DNA of 49,419 nucleotides, taken from Syntrophobacteraceae bacterium. GTDB lineage: Bacteria; Desulfobacterota; Syntrophobacteria; Syntrophobacterales; Syntrophobacteraceae. Made by a program: the position numbers and the translations under genes. The stretch's first letter is position 1. Each line of letters begins with the position of its first letter. The notes beneath the pieces were generated by a model. The model was not told where the DNA came from. It was given only the letters and a program-made list of their open reading frames with translations, and searched no databases. The stretch spans positions 1-49,419 of the forward strand of contig JALOOX010000020.1 in NCBI GenBank assembly GCA_025454175.1, written 5' to 3'. Below are positions 33,718 to 43,313 of the stretch, piece after piece.

Positions 33718-36700
33718 ATGAAGGGTAAGCAAAGCGCAAGAATACCTGTCGCCATTCATTTCCTGATCGTACTCTCCATGGTGATCTTTTCAGGCTGCGG
33801 CGAGCCGAGGGTGGAGCGCATCCAGGTGACGCCCGATCCCATTACGTTGTCCGTGGGGCAGACGGCCGAATTCAACGCCAAACCCCTGACGGGCAAGGGT
33901 GAGGAGGTTCCGGGGGTCGCACTTCGGTGGAGTGTCGAGGGGGATGCGGGCTCCGTGGATCCGTCGGGTCTGCTCACAGCCCGGAAGCCCGGTGAGGTGT
34001 GGGTAATGGCCGCGGCGAATGGAGTCACGGGAAAGGCCAAAGTCCTGGTGAATCCCCTTGCGCCCGCCAGACTGGAAGTCCATCCAGACAAGACGGCCGC
34101 ACTGCCGGGCTCGGCGATCACCGTCAGGCTCAGGGCTCTCACGGCTGAAAACGAGCCCGCCGGATACAACGAGGTGACCTTGTCCTCTCCCACCGAAGGC
34201 GCCTCCATTTCCCCGCAGGCCGTTGCCCTGAATCCCGAAGGCGAGGGGCAGTGCACCTTCACCCTTTCTCCCCAGCCCGGGGTCAATGTGCTCAAGGTCC
34301 AGAGCGGTCGGGCGACCCATGAGATTCGGCTGGAAGCCACGGAGATCGTCCGCCTCGAGATCCTTCCCCGGGACGACCAGTTCGAAGCGGGACAGGAGGT
34401 ATCGTTTGAGGCCATCGGTTTCGACGAGCATGGAAACCGGACCACCGTTGCCGCCGACTGGTCCGTCAGCGGTGACGCGGCCGAAATCAGGGAAGGCTTT
34501 ACCGTCCTCATGCGGGAGCCGGGAAAGGGCATCCTGCTGGCGAGGTATAAGCAGGTCACACAGGGACGGCCTTTCACGATAGTCCCGGGAAGGCTCGCCC
34601 GCCTTGAAATCGAGCCGACCGGCGCCGCACTCCAGGCGGGGCAGACCGCAAGCTTCAGCGCGAAAGGCGCCAATGCCCACGGCCGCCCGGTCCCCGTCCA
34701 GGTCCAGTGGTCGGTGGAGGGGGAGGTGGGAACGATCGCGCGGGACGGAGCTTTTCTCGCTCGAATCGCCGGAAAGGGAGCCGTGAAGGCGTCCAGTGAC
34801 AGTGTCACCGCCCAGGTCCCCGTCGAGGTCCAGCACGGTCCCCTGTCCGAGATCGTTATCGAAATCGACAAGCAGGAGCTGACGGCGGGTGAAACGACAA
34901 CGCTCAGGGCCCAGGGAGCCGACGTCTACGGCAATCGTTTTTCCATCAGCCCCCAGTGGTCCCTGAGCCGGTCCATCGGCACCATCAATCAGCAGGAGTC
35001 GACATTCACGCCCCTGCATGCGGGCACTGGGGAAATCAGGGCATCGGTTGGGAACATTCTCAAGAGCGCTTCGGTGGAGGTCTTTCCGGCTGAGCTGGCG
35101 CGGCTGCAGATGGCTCCTCAAAACCTGGACGTCGTGGCCGGCGAGGAGGTCAGGTTCGAGGTGCATGGGTCAGATCGATTCGGAAACCGCGTCGAAGTGT
35201 CGCCGGAGTTTTCCATGGAGGAGGCCCTCGGCGAGCTGAGTCCCGAGGGGAAGCTCAAGGCGACCAAGTCCGGGAGCACCCTGGTGCGCGCACGCGTGAA
35301 GGGCTTCACCGCCGAAAGCACCCTGGCCGTAACGGCCACCGAGGTCGCCAAAGTGTTCATGGAGCCCCAAGGTCCCCTGGAGCTCGTGGCCGGCAGGGTC
35401 CAGGAATTCAAGGCCTTCGGTTTCGATGCATTCGGAAATACCGTGGAGTCCTCGGTGCGCTGGAGTGTCCATCCCGACCTGGGCTCCCAGGACGACGGAG
35501 GGGTATTTCTCCCCAAAAAGGCGGGCCGAGGAGAAATCATCGCTTCCCTGACTCAAACCCGCACCGGGAAGATGATGGAAGGGAGAGCCCTGGTCAGCGT
35601 GGTCCCGGGCGAAGCGACCCGGATCGACGTTCAACCTGCTGAAATCCAGCTGACGGCCGGCAGGGACGCGTATTTCTCGGCCACCGGCTACGACCAGTTC
35701 GGAAACGAAGCCGCCATCGACGTCTCCTGGAGTCTGAGCGACCTCGCAATGGGCTCCATGTCGGAAGCCGGCCTTTTCGGCGCCGTCAAGGCAGGCCCCG
35801 CCAAGGTTCTGGCGCGTCACGGCAATGTCACCGGGGAGGCGAAGGTTCTGGTGGCGCCGGCGGAGATCGCGTTCCTCAAAATCATCCCTGAAGCCCTTTC
35901 CCTTAAAGCCGGCGAGAAAGTGGAGCTGAAGGCCCTCGGCGAGGACAGGTTTGGGAATGCTGTGGATGCCCGGGTGGTGTGGAGCCTTTCGGATCCGGCC
36001 ATGGGTTCCGTTGCTCCGGACAGGGTCCTCACCGCCCGGAAACAGGGCAAGGGTCATGTGATCGCCGCATCCCGAAACATCGTGGACATGGCTCCCCTGG
36101 AAGTGACTGCCGGCCCCCTCCACGCCATCCGCATCGAGCCCGGCGAGGTGGTCATTCAGGCGGGAGAAGCCATCACCTTCGCGGCCACCGGCCTCGATGT
36201 GGCGGGAAACCCTTTGGAGATCAGCCCCCAGTGGACCGGGGAGGAGCAATTGGGGATCCTCGAGCAGAACGGCTTGTTTTCAGCCAGGAAAGCCGGCGCG
36301 GGTGAGGTTGCGGCCGCCTTCGAGGGCACACGGGGTACCGCCCGCATCAAGGTTCTGCCCGGCCCACCGGCATCCATCAACGTCGCGCCCGAAGCCCTCA
36401 CCATGGCCGCCGGAAATCGCGAGACCCTCGCCGTCGAGGTGGTCGACGCCGTCGGCAACCCCATTCGGGCGCCGGAGCTTCGATGGGAGCTGGAGAAGGG
36501 TCTCGGGGCTCTTGTGGAGCCTGACCAGTTCCATGCCAGGAAAACGGGCCAGGAAATCATCCGGCTCACGGCGGGCCATGTGACCGTCCAGGTGCCGGTG
36601 ACCATCAATGCCGGGAGGGTGCATCGCATCGAGATCACACCGCTGGAGGCCGATGTGACCGCCGGCGACCGGGTGAGCTTCACGGCAAGGGCCTATGATA

Positions 36701-38178
36701 TCGAGGGCAATGACGTCCCCGGCCAGCACGCCTGGGCTGTCGGCGGCACCATCGGGACCGTCGGCGAGGATGGGGTTTTTCAGGCGATCAAGGCAGGCAG
36801 CGGCCACGTGTCCCTGCAGATGGACGGCGTCATGGGTCTGGCCCTCGTCCGTGTGGGCGTCGGCCCCATCGCCCGTATCGATATAACGCCGCCGGAAGGC
36901 CGGATTAAAGCCGGGGAGACCACCCGGTTCAATGCGACGCCACTGGATGCACAGGGCAATGTCACGCCTGATGTGGTTATCTGGTCCATGAGCCCTGAAG
37001 TGAACGGACGAATGACGACCCCGACAGGCGCTTTCCAGATGCTCAAAGCGGGCGAGAGCCGGGTCATCGCCGCCGCCGGCGGCGTCCAGGGCATGGCGCG
37101 GGTCCACGTGGAGCCCGCCTCGGTGGCCGCCATCAGTCTGACTCCGGAGAGCATCAACCTCGCAGCCGGTGAAGAGGTAAGGATTGCTGTCAGTGGTGGG
37201 GACGCCCACGGCAACCCTGTCTCTCTTTCGCCGGACTTTTCCGTGAGTCCCGGGGAGCTGGGCTCCGTCACCGTCCAAGGTCTATTCACCGCGCGGCAGC
37301 CCGGCACGGGGCGATTGACCGTCAGGGCGGAGGGAGTCCAGGCAACGGCGCCGGTGGAGATCACCCCTGGCCCGGTGAGCACCCTTGCCCTTGAGCTGCC
37401 CGGGGAGGATATCGTGGCGGGCAAGAGCTATGAGCTCCGAGCCACGGGTTACGACAAGGGAGGAAATGAAGTTCCCGTCCAGGTTCAGTGGGCCGTGACG
37501 GAGGGAATCGGCAGGATCGATCTGACCTCGGGAGTCTTCCACGCCACAAGGACGGGAACGGGCATGGTCGTGGCCTACGGTCATGGTCTCACGGCCGAAA
37601 AGGTCCTGGAGGTGAAGCCCGGGGTGCTCCACCGCTTTTTCATCGAGCCCAACCCCGTCGATGTTCAGAGCAACATGACCCAGACCTTCAAGATCAAGGG
37701 ATTCGATATCAAGGACAATGCGGTTGCAGTGGCGGTGTCGGCCCTCTCCTGGAATCAGGTGGGCGACATCGGGGTGTTCGAGGAACCGGGAGTCTTTCGG
37801 GGCACCCGTATGGGCAGGGGCAAAGTGACGGCCGGTTTGGGCGGCCTCTCCGCCGAGGTCTACGTCAACGTCGTCCCCGGCAGGCCCGATCCCGCCAACT
37901 CGAGAATTAGGGTGACCCACCCCGTTCTTCCGGGCGACGGACAGGCCTTCTCGGAGATCATCCTGGAAATCCGGGATCACCACAACAACCCGGTGCCCGA
38001 CGTTCAGGCAACCCTGGTCTCCAGCCGGCAGATCGACAGCGTCGCTCAGCCGCCCAAGACGGATCAGCAGGGCCGGACCAGGGGGCGGATCAGCTCCACC
38101 AATCCCGGAACCTCCGTCATCAGCGTGGTGATCCAGGGACAGACCATTCGAGACACGGATCGAGTGACGTTTGAATGA
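33718..38178 (+). CDS. Large lipoprotein of about 16 tandem bacterial Ig-like repeats
   Basis: This 1486-aa protein begins with a signal peptide and a lipobox (FSGC, Cys about 23), so it should be lipidated and surface or periplasmic. From about residue 28 to 1390 it is built of about 16 Ig-like repeats of about 83 residues. Each starts like RIxVxPxxxxLxAGxxxxFxAxGxDxxGN and contains WSV and G-x-FxAxKxGxG. The last about 95 residues form a different Ig-like domain (BIG1/invasin type: DGQAFSEIILEIRD and VPDVQATLVSS). It may be a rod-like adhesin or an envelope spacer. AGGAGGGA precedes ATG 33718; the open frame upstream to 33553 is not protein-like. A vWA-OmpA gene follows. Ligand unknown. Confidence 0.9.
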   Translation: MKGKQSARIPVAIHFLIVLSMVIFSGCGEPRVERIQVTPDPITLSVGQTAEFNAKPLTGKGEEVPGVALRWSVEGDAGSVDPSGLLTARKPGEVWVMAAANGVTGKAKVLVNPLAPARLEVHPDKTAALPGSAITVRLRALTAENEPAGYNEVTLSSPTEGASISPQAVALNPEGEGQCTFTLSPQPGVNVLKVQSGRATHEIRLEATEIVRLEILPRDDQFEAGQEVSFEAIGFDEHGNRTTVAADWSVSGDAAEIREGFTVLMREPGKGILLARYKQVTQGRPFTIVPGRLARLEIEPTGAALQAGQTASFSAKGANAHGRPVPVQVQWSVEGEVGTIARDGAFLARIAGKGAVKASSDSVTAQVPVEVQHGPLSEIVIEIDKQELTAGETTTLRAQGADVYGNRFSISPQWSLSRSIGTINQQESTFTPLHAGTGEIRASVGNILKSASVEVFPAELARLQMAPQNLDVVAGEEVRFEVHGSDRFGNRVEVSPEFSMEEALGELSPEGKLKATKSGSTLVRARVKGFTAESTLAVTATEVAKVFMEPQGPLELVAGRVQEFKAFGFDAFGNTVESSVRWSVHPDLGSQDDGGVFLPKKAGRGEIIASLTQTRTGKMMEGRALVSVVPGEATRIDVQPAEIQLTAGRDAYFSATGYDQFGNEAAIDVSWSLSDLAMGSMSEAGLFGAVKAGPAKVLARHGNVTGEAKVLVAPAEIAFLKIIPEALSLKAGEKVELKALGEDRFGNAVDARVVWSLSDPAMGSVAPDRVLTARKQGKGHVIAASRNIVDMAPLEVTAGPLHAIRIEPGEVVIQAGEAITFAATGLDVAGNPLEISPQWTGEEQLGILEQNGLFSARKAGAGEVAAAFEGTRGTARIKVLPGPPASINVAPEALTMAAGNRETLAVEVVDAVGNPIRAPELRWELEKGLGALVEPDQFHARKTGQEIIRLTAGHVTVQVPVTINAGRVHRIEITPLEADVTAGDRVSFTARAYDIEGNDVPGQHAWAVGGTIGTVGEDGVFQAIKAGSGHVSLQMDGVMGLALVRVGVGPIARIDITPPEGRIKAGETTRFNATPLDAQGNVTPDVVIWSMSPEVNGRMTTPTGAFQMLKAGESRVIAAAGGVQGMARVHVEPASVAAISLTPESINLAAGEEVRIAVSGGDAHGNPVSLSPDFSVSPGELGSVTVQGLFTARQPGTGRLTVRAEGVQATAPVEITPGPVSTLALELPGEDIVAGKSYELRATGYDKGGNEVPVQVQWAVTEGIGRIDLTSGVFHATRTGTGMVVAYGHGLTAEKVLEVKPGVLHRFFIEPNPVDVQSNMTQTFKIKGFDIKDNAVAVAVSALSWNQVGDIGVFEEPGVFRGTRMGRGKVTAGLGGLSAEVYVNVVPGRPDPANSRIRVTHPVLPGDGQAFSEIILEIRDHHNNPVPDVQATLVSSRQIDSVAQPPKTDQQGRTRGRISSTNPGTSVISVVIQGQTIRDTDRVTFE

Positions 38179-38208
38179 TTCCGCGGCAGGCTTGCGGACC
38201 GAGGATCA

Positions 38209-38251
38209 CCTGAAGGACCCGGCGTAAGTCCTCCAGTCCGGGTCCTTCAGG
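38209..38251. terminator. 14-bp perfect inverted repeat downstream of the Ig-repeat gene
   Basis: CCTGAAGGACCCGG (38209-38222) pairs perfectly with CCGGGTCCTTCAGG (38238-38251) around a 15-nt loop, 30 nt after the stop codon. No T-run follows. It could stabilise the 3' end of the long mRNA or terminate weakly. The AT-rich stretch from about 38275 to 38360 probably holds the promoter of the vWA-OmpA gene; no other gene is seen to 38523. Confidence 0.55.
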
Positions 38252-38523
38252 GGCCGAACCCACAAGCTCATCGGAAATTCCTTGATGAACGGCATGGTTT
38301 TTTGTTTAAAGCATATTCTTTCACTTGATCTAACAAAATACATGTGTAAGTGTGTATTCAAGCAGAATGGGGATTGGATTGACCATCGAGGAGAGTTTTG
38401 AGACAGGGGCTTAGTGGTGCGGTGGATCATCTTCCTTGGAAGAGGGAATGGTTCTCGGTGTGAGTGGTTCATTCCCATGAAATTATTTTTCGTTTTTCTC
38501 AAAACAAGTTTGAGGAGGGAACC

Positions 38524-39603
38524 ATGAAAGAGAGGAAAGTTCTGCGGGCTTTGGTTTTGGCGTTGGCAATGTCTTTCACCCTTGGGTTGGGGTATTCAGA
38601 GGCGGCTGAATATTGTCCCGACAATTTCGTCTTCCTCATTGACCAATCCGGCTCCATGTATATGCATTTTGCCGAGCGTCCGCAGTTTGGACCCGATCCC
38701 CTGAAGAAAATGACTGCTGCCAAGCAACTGGCCATGGACATCAACTCCATGATTCCTCAGGCAAATTACAAAGCGGCGCCATGGACCGCGGCCCTCCAGT
38801 TGTTTGCTCCCGTGAATGATCCCTATGCAGCCGGGGCCTACGACCGCGCCAGGATGGCCAAGGCCGTGGAGAGCATCAAGGACAGTCAGCCGATTTTCGA
38901 CCGGTTGACTCCGATGGGACCGGGAATCATGGCCCTGGATCCGGTGCTGGGACAGATGAGGGGCAATACGGCCGTGGTTCTGCTCAGCGACGGCATGGCC
39001 AACCTGGGTCCGGATCCGGTGGGCGAGGCCAGGGCGATCTACAGCAAGTATCCGAGCACCTGCATTCACATCATTTCATTGGCTGACAAGACCGACAAGA
39101 GGGGCATGGAGATCCTTGCCGAGATCAAGAAGCTGAACAACTGCAGCATCATGGCCGAAGGCCTGACTCTTCTCGCCGACAAGGGCGCCCTCGAAAAGTT
39201 CGTCCGCGACGTCTTCTGCGCTCCGAGGAAGGAAATGCCCAAGGAAGAAGTGTTCATCCTCCGCGGCATCCAGTTCGACTTCGACAAGTATGATATCAAG
39301 CCGGAGTACAGGGTGATCCTGGATGAGGCCGTCGACGCCCTGAAGAAGCGCCCCGAAATCAAGGTCGTCATCGAAGGTCATACCGACTCCATCGGCAGCG
39401 CGGCCTACAACCAGAAGCTGTCCGAGCGTCGCGCCGGCGCCGTATTCGACTACTTCGTCCAGAAGGGCATCAAGTCGTCACGGCTGGATTCCGTCGGCTA
39501 CGGCAAGGAAAGACCCAAGGCCGCCAACACGAAGCCCGATGGCTCCGACAATCCCGAAGGCCGCGCCATCAACCGGCGCGTGGAGCTCAAAGTCGTCAGG
39601 TAA
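38524..39603 (+). CDS. vWA-OmpA envelope protein
   Basis: The 359-aa protein has a signal peptide (cleavage near SEAAEYC) and then a von Willebrand A domain with an intact MIDAS start DQSGSM and LLSDGM. A C-terminal OmpA-like domain follows (IQFDFDKYDIKPEY; IEGHTDSIGSAAYNQKLSERRA). OmpA-like domains bind peptidoglycan; vWA domains bind ligands through a metal. The protein would thus bridge the periplasm and a partner, perhaps the Ig-repeat lipoprotein upstream. GAGGAGGGA lies before ATG 38524; the frame is open to 38464 but the signal peptide fixes the start. No membrane anchor beyond the signal peptide is seen. Confidence 0.92.
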   Translation: MKERKVLRALVLALAMSFTLGLGYSEAAEYCPDNFVFLIDQSGSMYMHFAERPQFGPDPLKKMTAAKQLAMDINSMIPQANYKAAPWTAALQLFAPVNDPYAAGAYDRARMAKAVESIKDSQPIFDRLTPMGPGIMALDPVLGQMRGNTAVVLLSDGMANLGPDPVGEARAIYSKYPSTCIHIISLADKTDKRGMEILAEIKKLNNCSIMAEGLTLLADKGALEKFVRDVFCAPRKEMPKEEVFILRGIQFDFDKYDIKPEYRVILDEAVDALKKRPEIKVVIEGHTDSIGSAAYNQKLSERRAGAVFDYFVQKGIKSSRLDSVGYGKERPKAANTKPDGSDNPEGRAINRRVELKVVR

Positions 39604-39740
39604 CCGTTCCTTGGTCAGTTGAGAGCGGGGGGGAGTCACAGCGGCAAATGCGTTGGAGTGGCCCCCCCCCACGGCAGGTTTTCCGGGGCCTGGTGCGCAT
39701 GACGCATCAGGCCTCCTGTGTGATCGAGGAGTGAACACCC

Positions 39741-40190
39741 ATGCTGTGCGCATCCCTTTTTGTCAAGCCTCTCTGTTCCAGCCGTTTCGTCCTTTGTTTC
39801 GTTTTGCTTGGCATTCTGGCCATGACTCCGTGTCTCGGCGTTGCAGCCGACGACGAGGAGGTGAAAAAAGCATTTGATGTCTTTCAGAACGACTGGATCG
39901 CCAAGCTGAATCAGCATGGTGAGGTCGGTGAAGACAAGATCAAGGTGGAAAGGGATCCGCAGGGGCGCTATCGGGCATCGTATCGCGCCATTGCCAGGGA
40001 CAGGCAGTATGAGGTGAAAGCCACCGGAGACAAGAACTCTCCCTATGTCGGTGTGCTCAAATACGAAGAGCAGACTTTCGTGAGCACTGCTGACACGCCT
40101 GAACTGGCCAGGCTCGGCCCCTTCGCCTGTGAAAAAGAGGTCGTGATCAGCGAGATCTTCCGATATTCCAAAGGGAAATGGCTCTACTGA
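39741..40190 (+). CDS. Small exported protein of unknown function
   Basis: The 149-aa protein has an N-terminal hydrophobic export signal (about 13-33, cleaved near GVAAD). The soluble part of about 110 residues has two Cys in total outside the signal region or none in pairs. No known domain was recognised. GAGGAGTGAACACCC precedes ATG 39741. It follows the vWA-OmpA gene by 137 bp on the same strand and may belong to the same envelope cluster. The intergenic stretch holds a run of nine C (39662-39670). Confidence 0.6.
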   Translation: MLCASLFVKPLCSSRFVLCFVLLGILAMTPCLGVAADDEEVKKAFDVFQNDWIAKLNQHGEVGEDKIKVERDPQGRYRASYRAIARDRQYEVKATGDKNSPYVGVLKYEEQTFVSTADTPELARLGPFACEKEVVISEIFRYSKGKWLY

Positions 40191-40217
40191 TCGGCCCTGT
40201 AAGCCTTCATTAAACCC

Positions 40218-43200
40218 TCATTCCCGGGCGTTCCCGTTCATCCTCAGCCCCCGAAAGAAAGCCGTGGTGTCGCCCTTGCTCCAGAGGCCCACGTAGCCTT
40301 CGACGGGCTGGGGAGCGGTGAATCTCAGGCAGGGCCGGCCGTCGAGGATCCCCGTGATCTCTCGCCCCGCTACCGTCACTTCCAGCTGCAGCCAGCGGTC
40401 CATCGGGATATCCACTGCCGCCCGCTCCAGAAAATGGCGAGTGTTGTTGACGAACTCCAGCAGCTGCAGCTCTCGGGCGCTGGCATCCGCCGCCAGAACC
40501 AGGCCGTTGCCCACGTTGGTCAGGCCAAAGGCGAGGCCGGCCGCAAGGTCCACGCACCCGGCCCGAATGCGGACATCGGCGCGCATGCGACCGTCTCCAC
40601 GTCGACTTTCCCGGGCCACCGCCACCGGGTAATAATGCAGGGCGTGCCTGTTTTCGAGGAATCTCCGGTACCGGCCCCGGAGCACGGTGCCCAGCACGGA
40701 GTGGAGCGAGCAGGACACGGTGCCGCCCATGCTCGAGCCATCCTGCACGATCACTTCCCCCCCTTCGAATTCGGAGTGCGACCACTCGCCCACCGAGGCG
40801 TAGAAGCCCGGAAGACGCTTTTCCGAGCGCCCCAGGAAATCATAGTCCTCCTTGAAGAAAAGCTCGGTCAGCGTTTCCACCTCCGCATGGCTGGGAATGG
40901 CCAGGTCCAGAAGTCGGCTGCAGCCGAGAAGCCGCCCCGTCTGGTCCAGGATCACCTCCATGGCCTCGCAGTCCAGCCCTTTGAGCGCCGCCTGCAGCAG
41001 GTCCCCCCGCACCTCCACGTCATAGCTCAGCCGGCTCAGCACGCGCGACAGGAGCTCGATGCGCAGGGCCTTTCCCATTCCGGTCCCGGCTCCCCCGGAG
41101 AACTGGAGGGAGATGGTGTTGGCGTTGGGGTCATCCGAACAGAGGGCGTCGAGATTCGAATAGTGGTAGCCGAACTTGACGCTGAGGTTGAGGTAGTCAC
41201 TGGAAATCAGCGCATAAGAGTCCACTTCGGGGGGAGTCGCGTTCTCCGGCCCGATGCTGCCGGCCATGAGCGCCATGAAGTTGCGTGCACTGATATCCAC
41301 GGCCCCGGACCAGGTGACACCGGGGTGAGTGAGACCGCGCCACAGGGCGGCCATGGGCCTGGACCGGATATGCTCCGGCCGGATCTCGTCGCACGAGGTC
41401 AGCCCCGGCGCGAGCCCGCCGCCCAGGTCGATGAAATACAGCGACAGCGGGATGTTGGCGCTCAACTTACGCGATACCACCGACGAGTCCGCAAGCTGGG
41501 AGAGGCTGAACATCTCCGTCATGGCTTTCTCGTGGGCGAACCGGATCAGGTCGTGAAGCGTTCGACAGCCGCTCGGCGCAAACTCGGGAGCCTTGGGATC
41601 GGTCAGGTTCAGCGGCGATATCTGGTCCAGTATCTCGCGGAGATGTCTGCCGATGGGCCCGCGCTCATCGTCCGCGCCGCGGTCCGGGAGCTTCCTCGCC
41701 AGTTCGGGAGCTAGACCAAGGTAAACCCTGCCCTCGTCCGCCAGCAGGGTGATCTCCTGACCGTCGGTGATGAGATTTGTAGCTTCCCGCACATCCATGA
41801 GAGCCGGAACGTTGGTCTCACGGGCCACCGAGGCGAGGTGGCTCGCCGCCCCGCCGAGGTCCGTGATCAGCCCGCGCACCCGCCCCATGAAGGGTGCGAG
41901 GTCCGGCGCGGCGGTCCGCGAGACGAGAATGACATCCTCGGCTTCCTCAGGCTTGAGGTCTGTCCTGGCCAGGAGAGCCCTTCCCGAAACCCGTCCGGGC
42001 GAGGCCGTCTGGCCGGCCTCAAGGAGGAGCTTCAGGCCTGAAAGATCCGCCTCCTGCTCCTGTTCGTCACCCACGGCCATCCCCAGGGGCCGGGCCTGAA
42101 GAATGAGCAGATTCCCCTCTTGATCCTCGGCCCATTCGATGTCCTGGGGGGAGCCGAAATGTTTTTCCATCTTCATCCCGTATTCGACCAGCGTCAGGAC
42201 GGCCCCATCGGATATGGCCTGTCCGGCACCCGGCGCGTCGGGACCATCCTCCCGGCCTTCAACGCGGCGTTGGACGATTTGGAGCGACCCGCGGTCGACA
42301 TGGAAAACATCGGGGGAGGCGGAACCGCCGACAACCTTTTCGCCCAGGCCCGAGGCGGCATCGAGGCGGGCCTGCCCGGAACCGGGACGGGACGGATCCC
42401 GCGTGTAGAGGACGCCGCTCGCCCTGGCCCGCACCATGACCACCGCGGCCGCGGCCATGGGGGTGGCCGCATCGGCGAGCCCGTAGCGCAGCCGGTATAT
42501 AATGGCCCGGGGAGTGTACTTGCTCGCGAGGACTGTCCGATAGGCCGTGGCGATCCGGTCCCGGTCCACCTCGAGCACGCTGGTGTACTGGCCGGCAAAT
42601 GAAGCTTCCGTATCCTCCCCGACGGCGCTGCTGCGCACCGCCACCAGCGGCATGCCCCCGTGGCGGGACGCCAGTTCCCGATACTCCCTTTCAAGGGCCT
42701 GGGCCAGGCTCTCGGGCAGCGGGGCTTCCCGAATCATTTCCTGGATTCTGAGACAGGCCTCCCAGCTTTCCGTCGCTTCCGGGTCCAGCTCCGCCAGCAT
42801 GGCATCGATGGAATCGAGGAGCCGGTTCTCCCGCAAAAAGAGGTCGAAGGTGGCGGTGGTCACCACAAACCCGTCGGGAGTGGGCAGCCCCAGCCGGTTT
42901 CGCACTGTGGCGAGGTTCACCGATTTGGCGCCGGCAAGATGAAGGTGCTGGGGCCCAAGCTCCGAAAACGGGAGCGTCAGAGGTCCCTCTATGGTCGGTC
43001 GCCGACGTTCGAGAAGCGGTGCAAGGTTTCGGGCCACGGCGTCGTGGACCTGAAGCAGCTCCCCGTAGCGGTCCCCCGCCAGCCCGCTGAGAGATGCAAC
43101 CAGGCCCCGAACCTCCTCCAGAAGATTCTCGGTCCGACGCTGAATGGAAGCAAGCGTCGCCAGCCCGGCCCCCCGGTCCACGAGCTCCAGCTCCGAAAGA

Positions 43201-43313
43201 ATGCGGAGCGCGTCGTGGTTGTGGTTCAGAAAAGCGTCGTAGTGAGCGTAACGCTCGGCGGCAGGCCCCTCGGGGTCCGCCAGAAGACGGCACGAGTCAG
43301 TCTTGAAGAACAT
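40218..43313 (-). CDS. PEP-synthase-like phosphotransfer protein with a C-terminal lectin-like domain
   Basis: The 1031-aa protein has a helical N-terminus. A PPDK/PEP-synthase ATP-grasp domain (about 110-430) follows, with LAGAKSVNLA, VRSSAVGEDTEASFAGQYTS and DIEWA. The swivelling phosphohistidine domain has TDLGGAASHLASVARE (His492). The usual TIM-barrel PEP/pyruvate domain is missing. In its place are about 400 residues of unknown type. The last about 130 residues (LEVTVAGREITGILDGRPCLRF; GYVGLWSKGDTTAFF) look like a concanavalin/LamG-type beta-sandwich. It may phosphorylate or bind a sugar-related partner; no signal peptide is seen. ATG 43313 is preferred to GTG 43322. No neighbour explains the function. 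Confidence 0.82.
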   Translation of the reverse strand: MFFKTDSCRLLADPEGPAAERYAHYDAFLNHNHDALRILSELELVDRGAGLATLASIQRRTENLLEEVRGLVASLSGLAGDRYGELLQVHDAVARNLAPLLERRRPTIEGPLTLPFSELGPQHLHLAGAKSVNLATVRNRLGLPTPDGFVVTTATFDLFLRENRLLDSIDAMLAELDPEATESWEACLRIQEMIREAPLPESLAQALEREYRELASRHGGMPLVAVRSSAVGEDTEASFAGQYTSVLEVDRDRIATAYRTVLASKYTPRAIIYRLRYGLADAATPMAAAAVVMVRARASGVLYTRDPSRPGSGQARLDAASGLGEKVVGGSASPDVFHVDRGSLQIVQRRVEGREDGPDAPGAGQAISDGAVLTLVEYGMKMEKHFGSPQDIEWAEDQEGNLLILQARPLGMAVGDEQEQEADLSGLKLLLEAGQTASPGRVSGRALLARTDLKPEEAEDVILVSRTAAPDLAPFMGRVRGLITDLGGAASHLASVARETNVPALMDVREATNLITDGQEITLLADEGRVYLGLAPELARKLPDRGADDERGPIGRHLREILDQISPLNLTDPKAPEFAPSGCRTLHDLIRFAHEKAMTEMFSLSQLADSSVVSRKLSANIPLSLYFIDLGGGLAPGLTSCDEIRPEHIRSRPMAALWRGLTHPGVTWSGAVDISARNFMALMAGSIGPENATPPEVDSYALISSDYLNLSVKFGYHYSNLDALCSDDPNANTISLQFSGGAGTGMGKALRIELLSRVLSRLSYDVEVRGDLLQAALKGLDCEAMEVILDQTGRLLGCSRLLDLAIPSHAEVETLTELFFKEDYDFLGRSEKRLPGFYASVGEWSHSEFEGGEVIVQDGSSMGGTVSCSLHSVLGTVLRGRYRRFLENRHALHYYPVAVARESRRGDGRMRADVRIRAGCVDLAAGLAFGLTNVGNGLVLAADASARELQLLEFVNNTRHFLERAAVDIPMDRWLQLEVTVAGREITGILDGRPCLRFTAPQPVEGYVGLWSKGDTTAFFRGLRMNGNARE

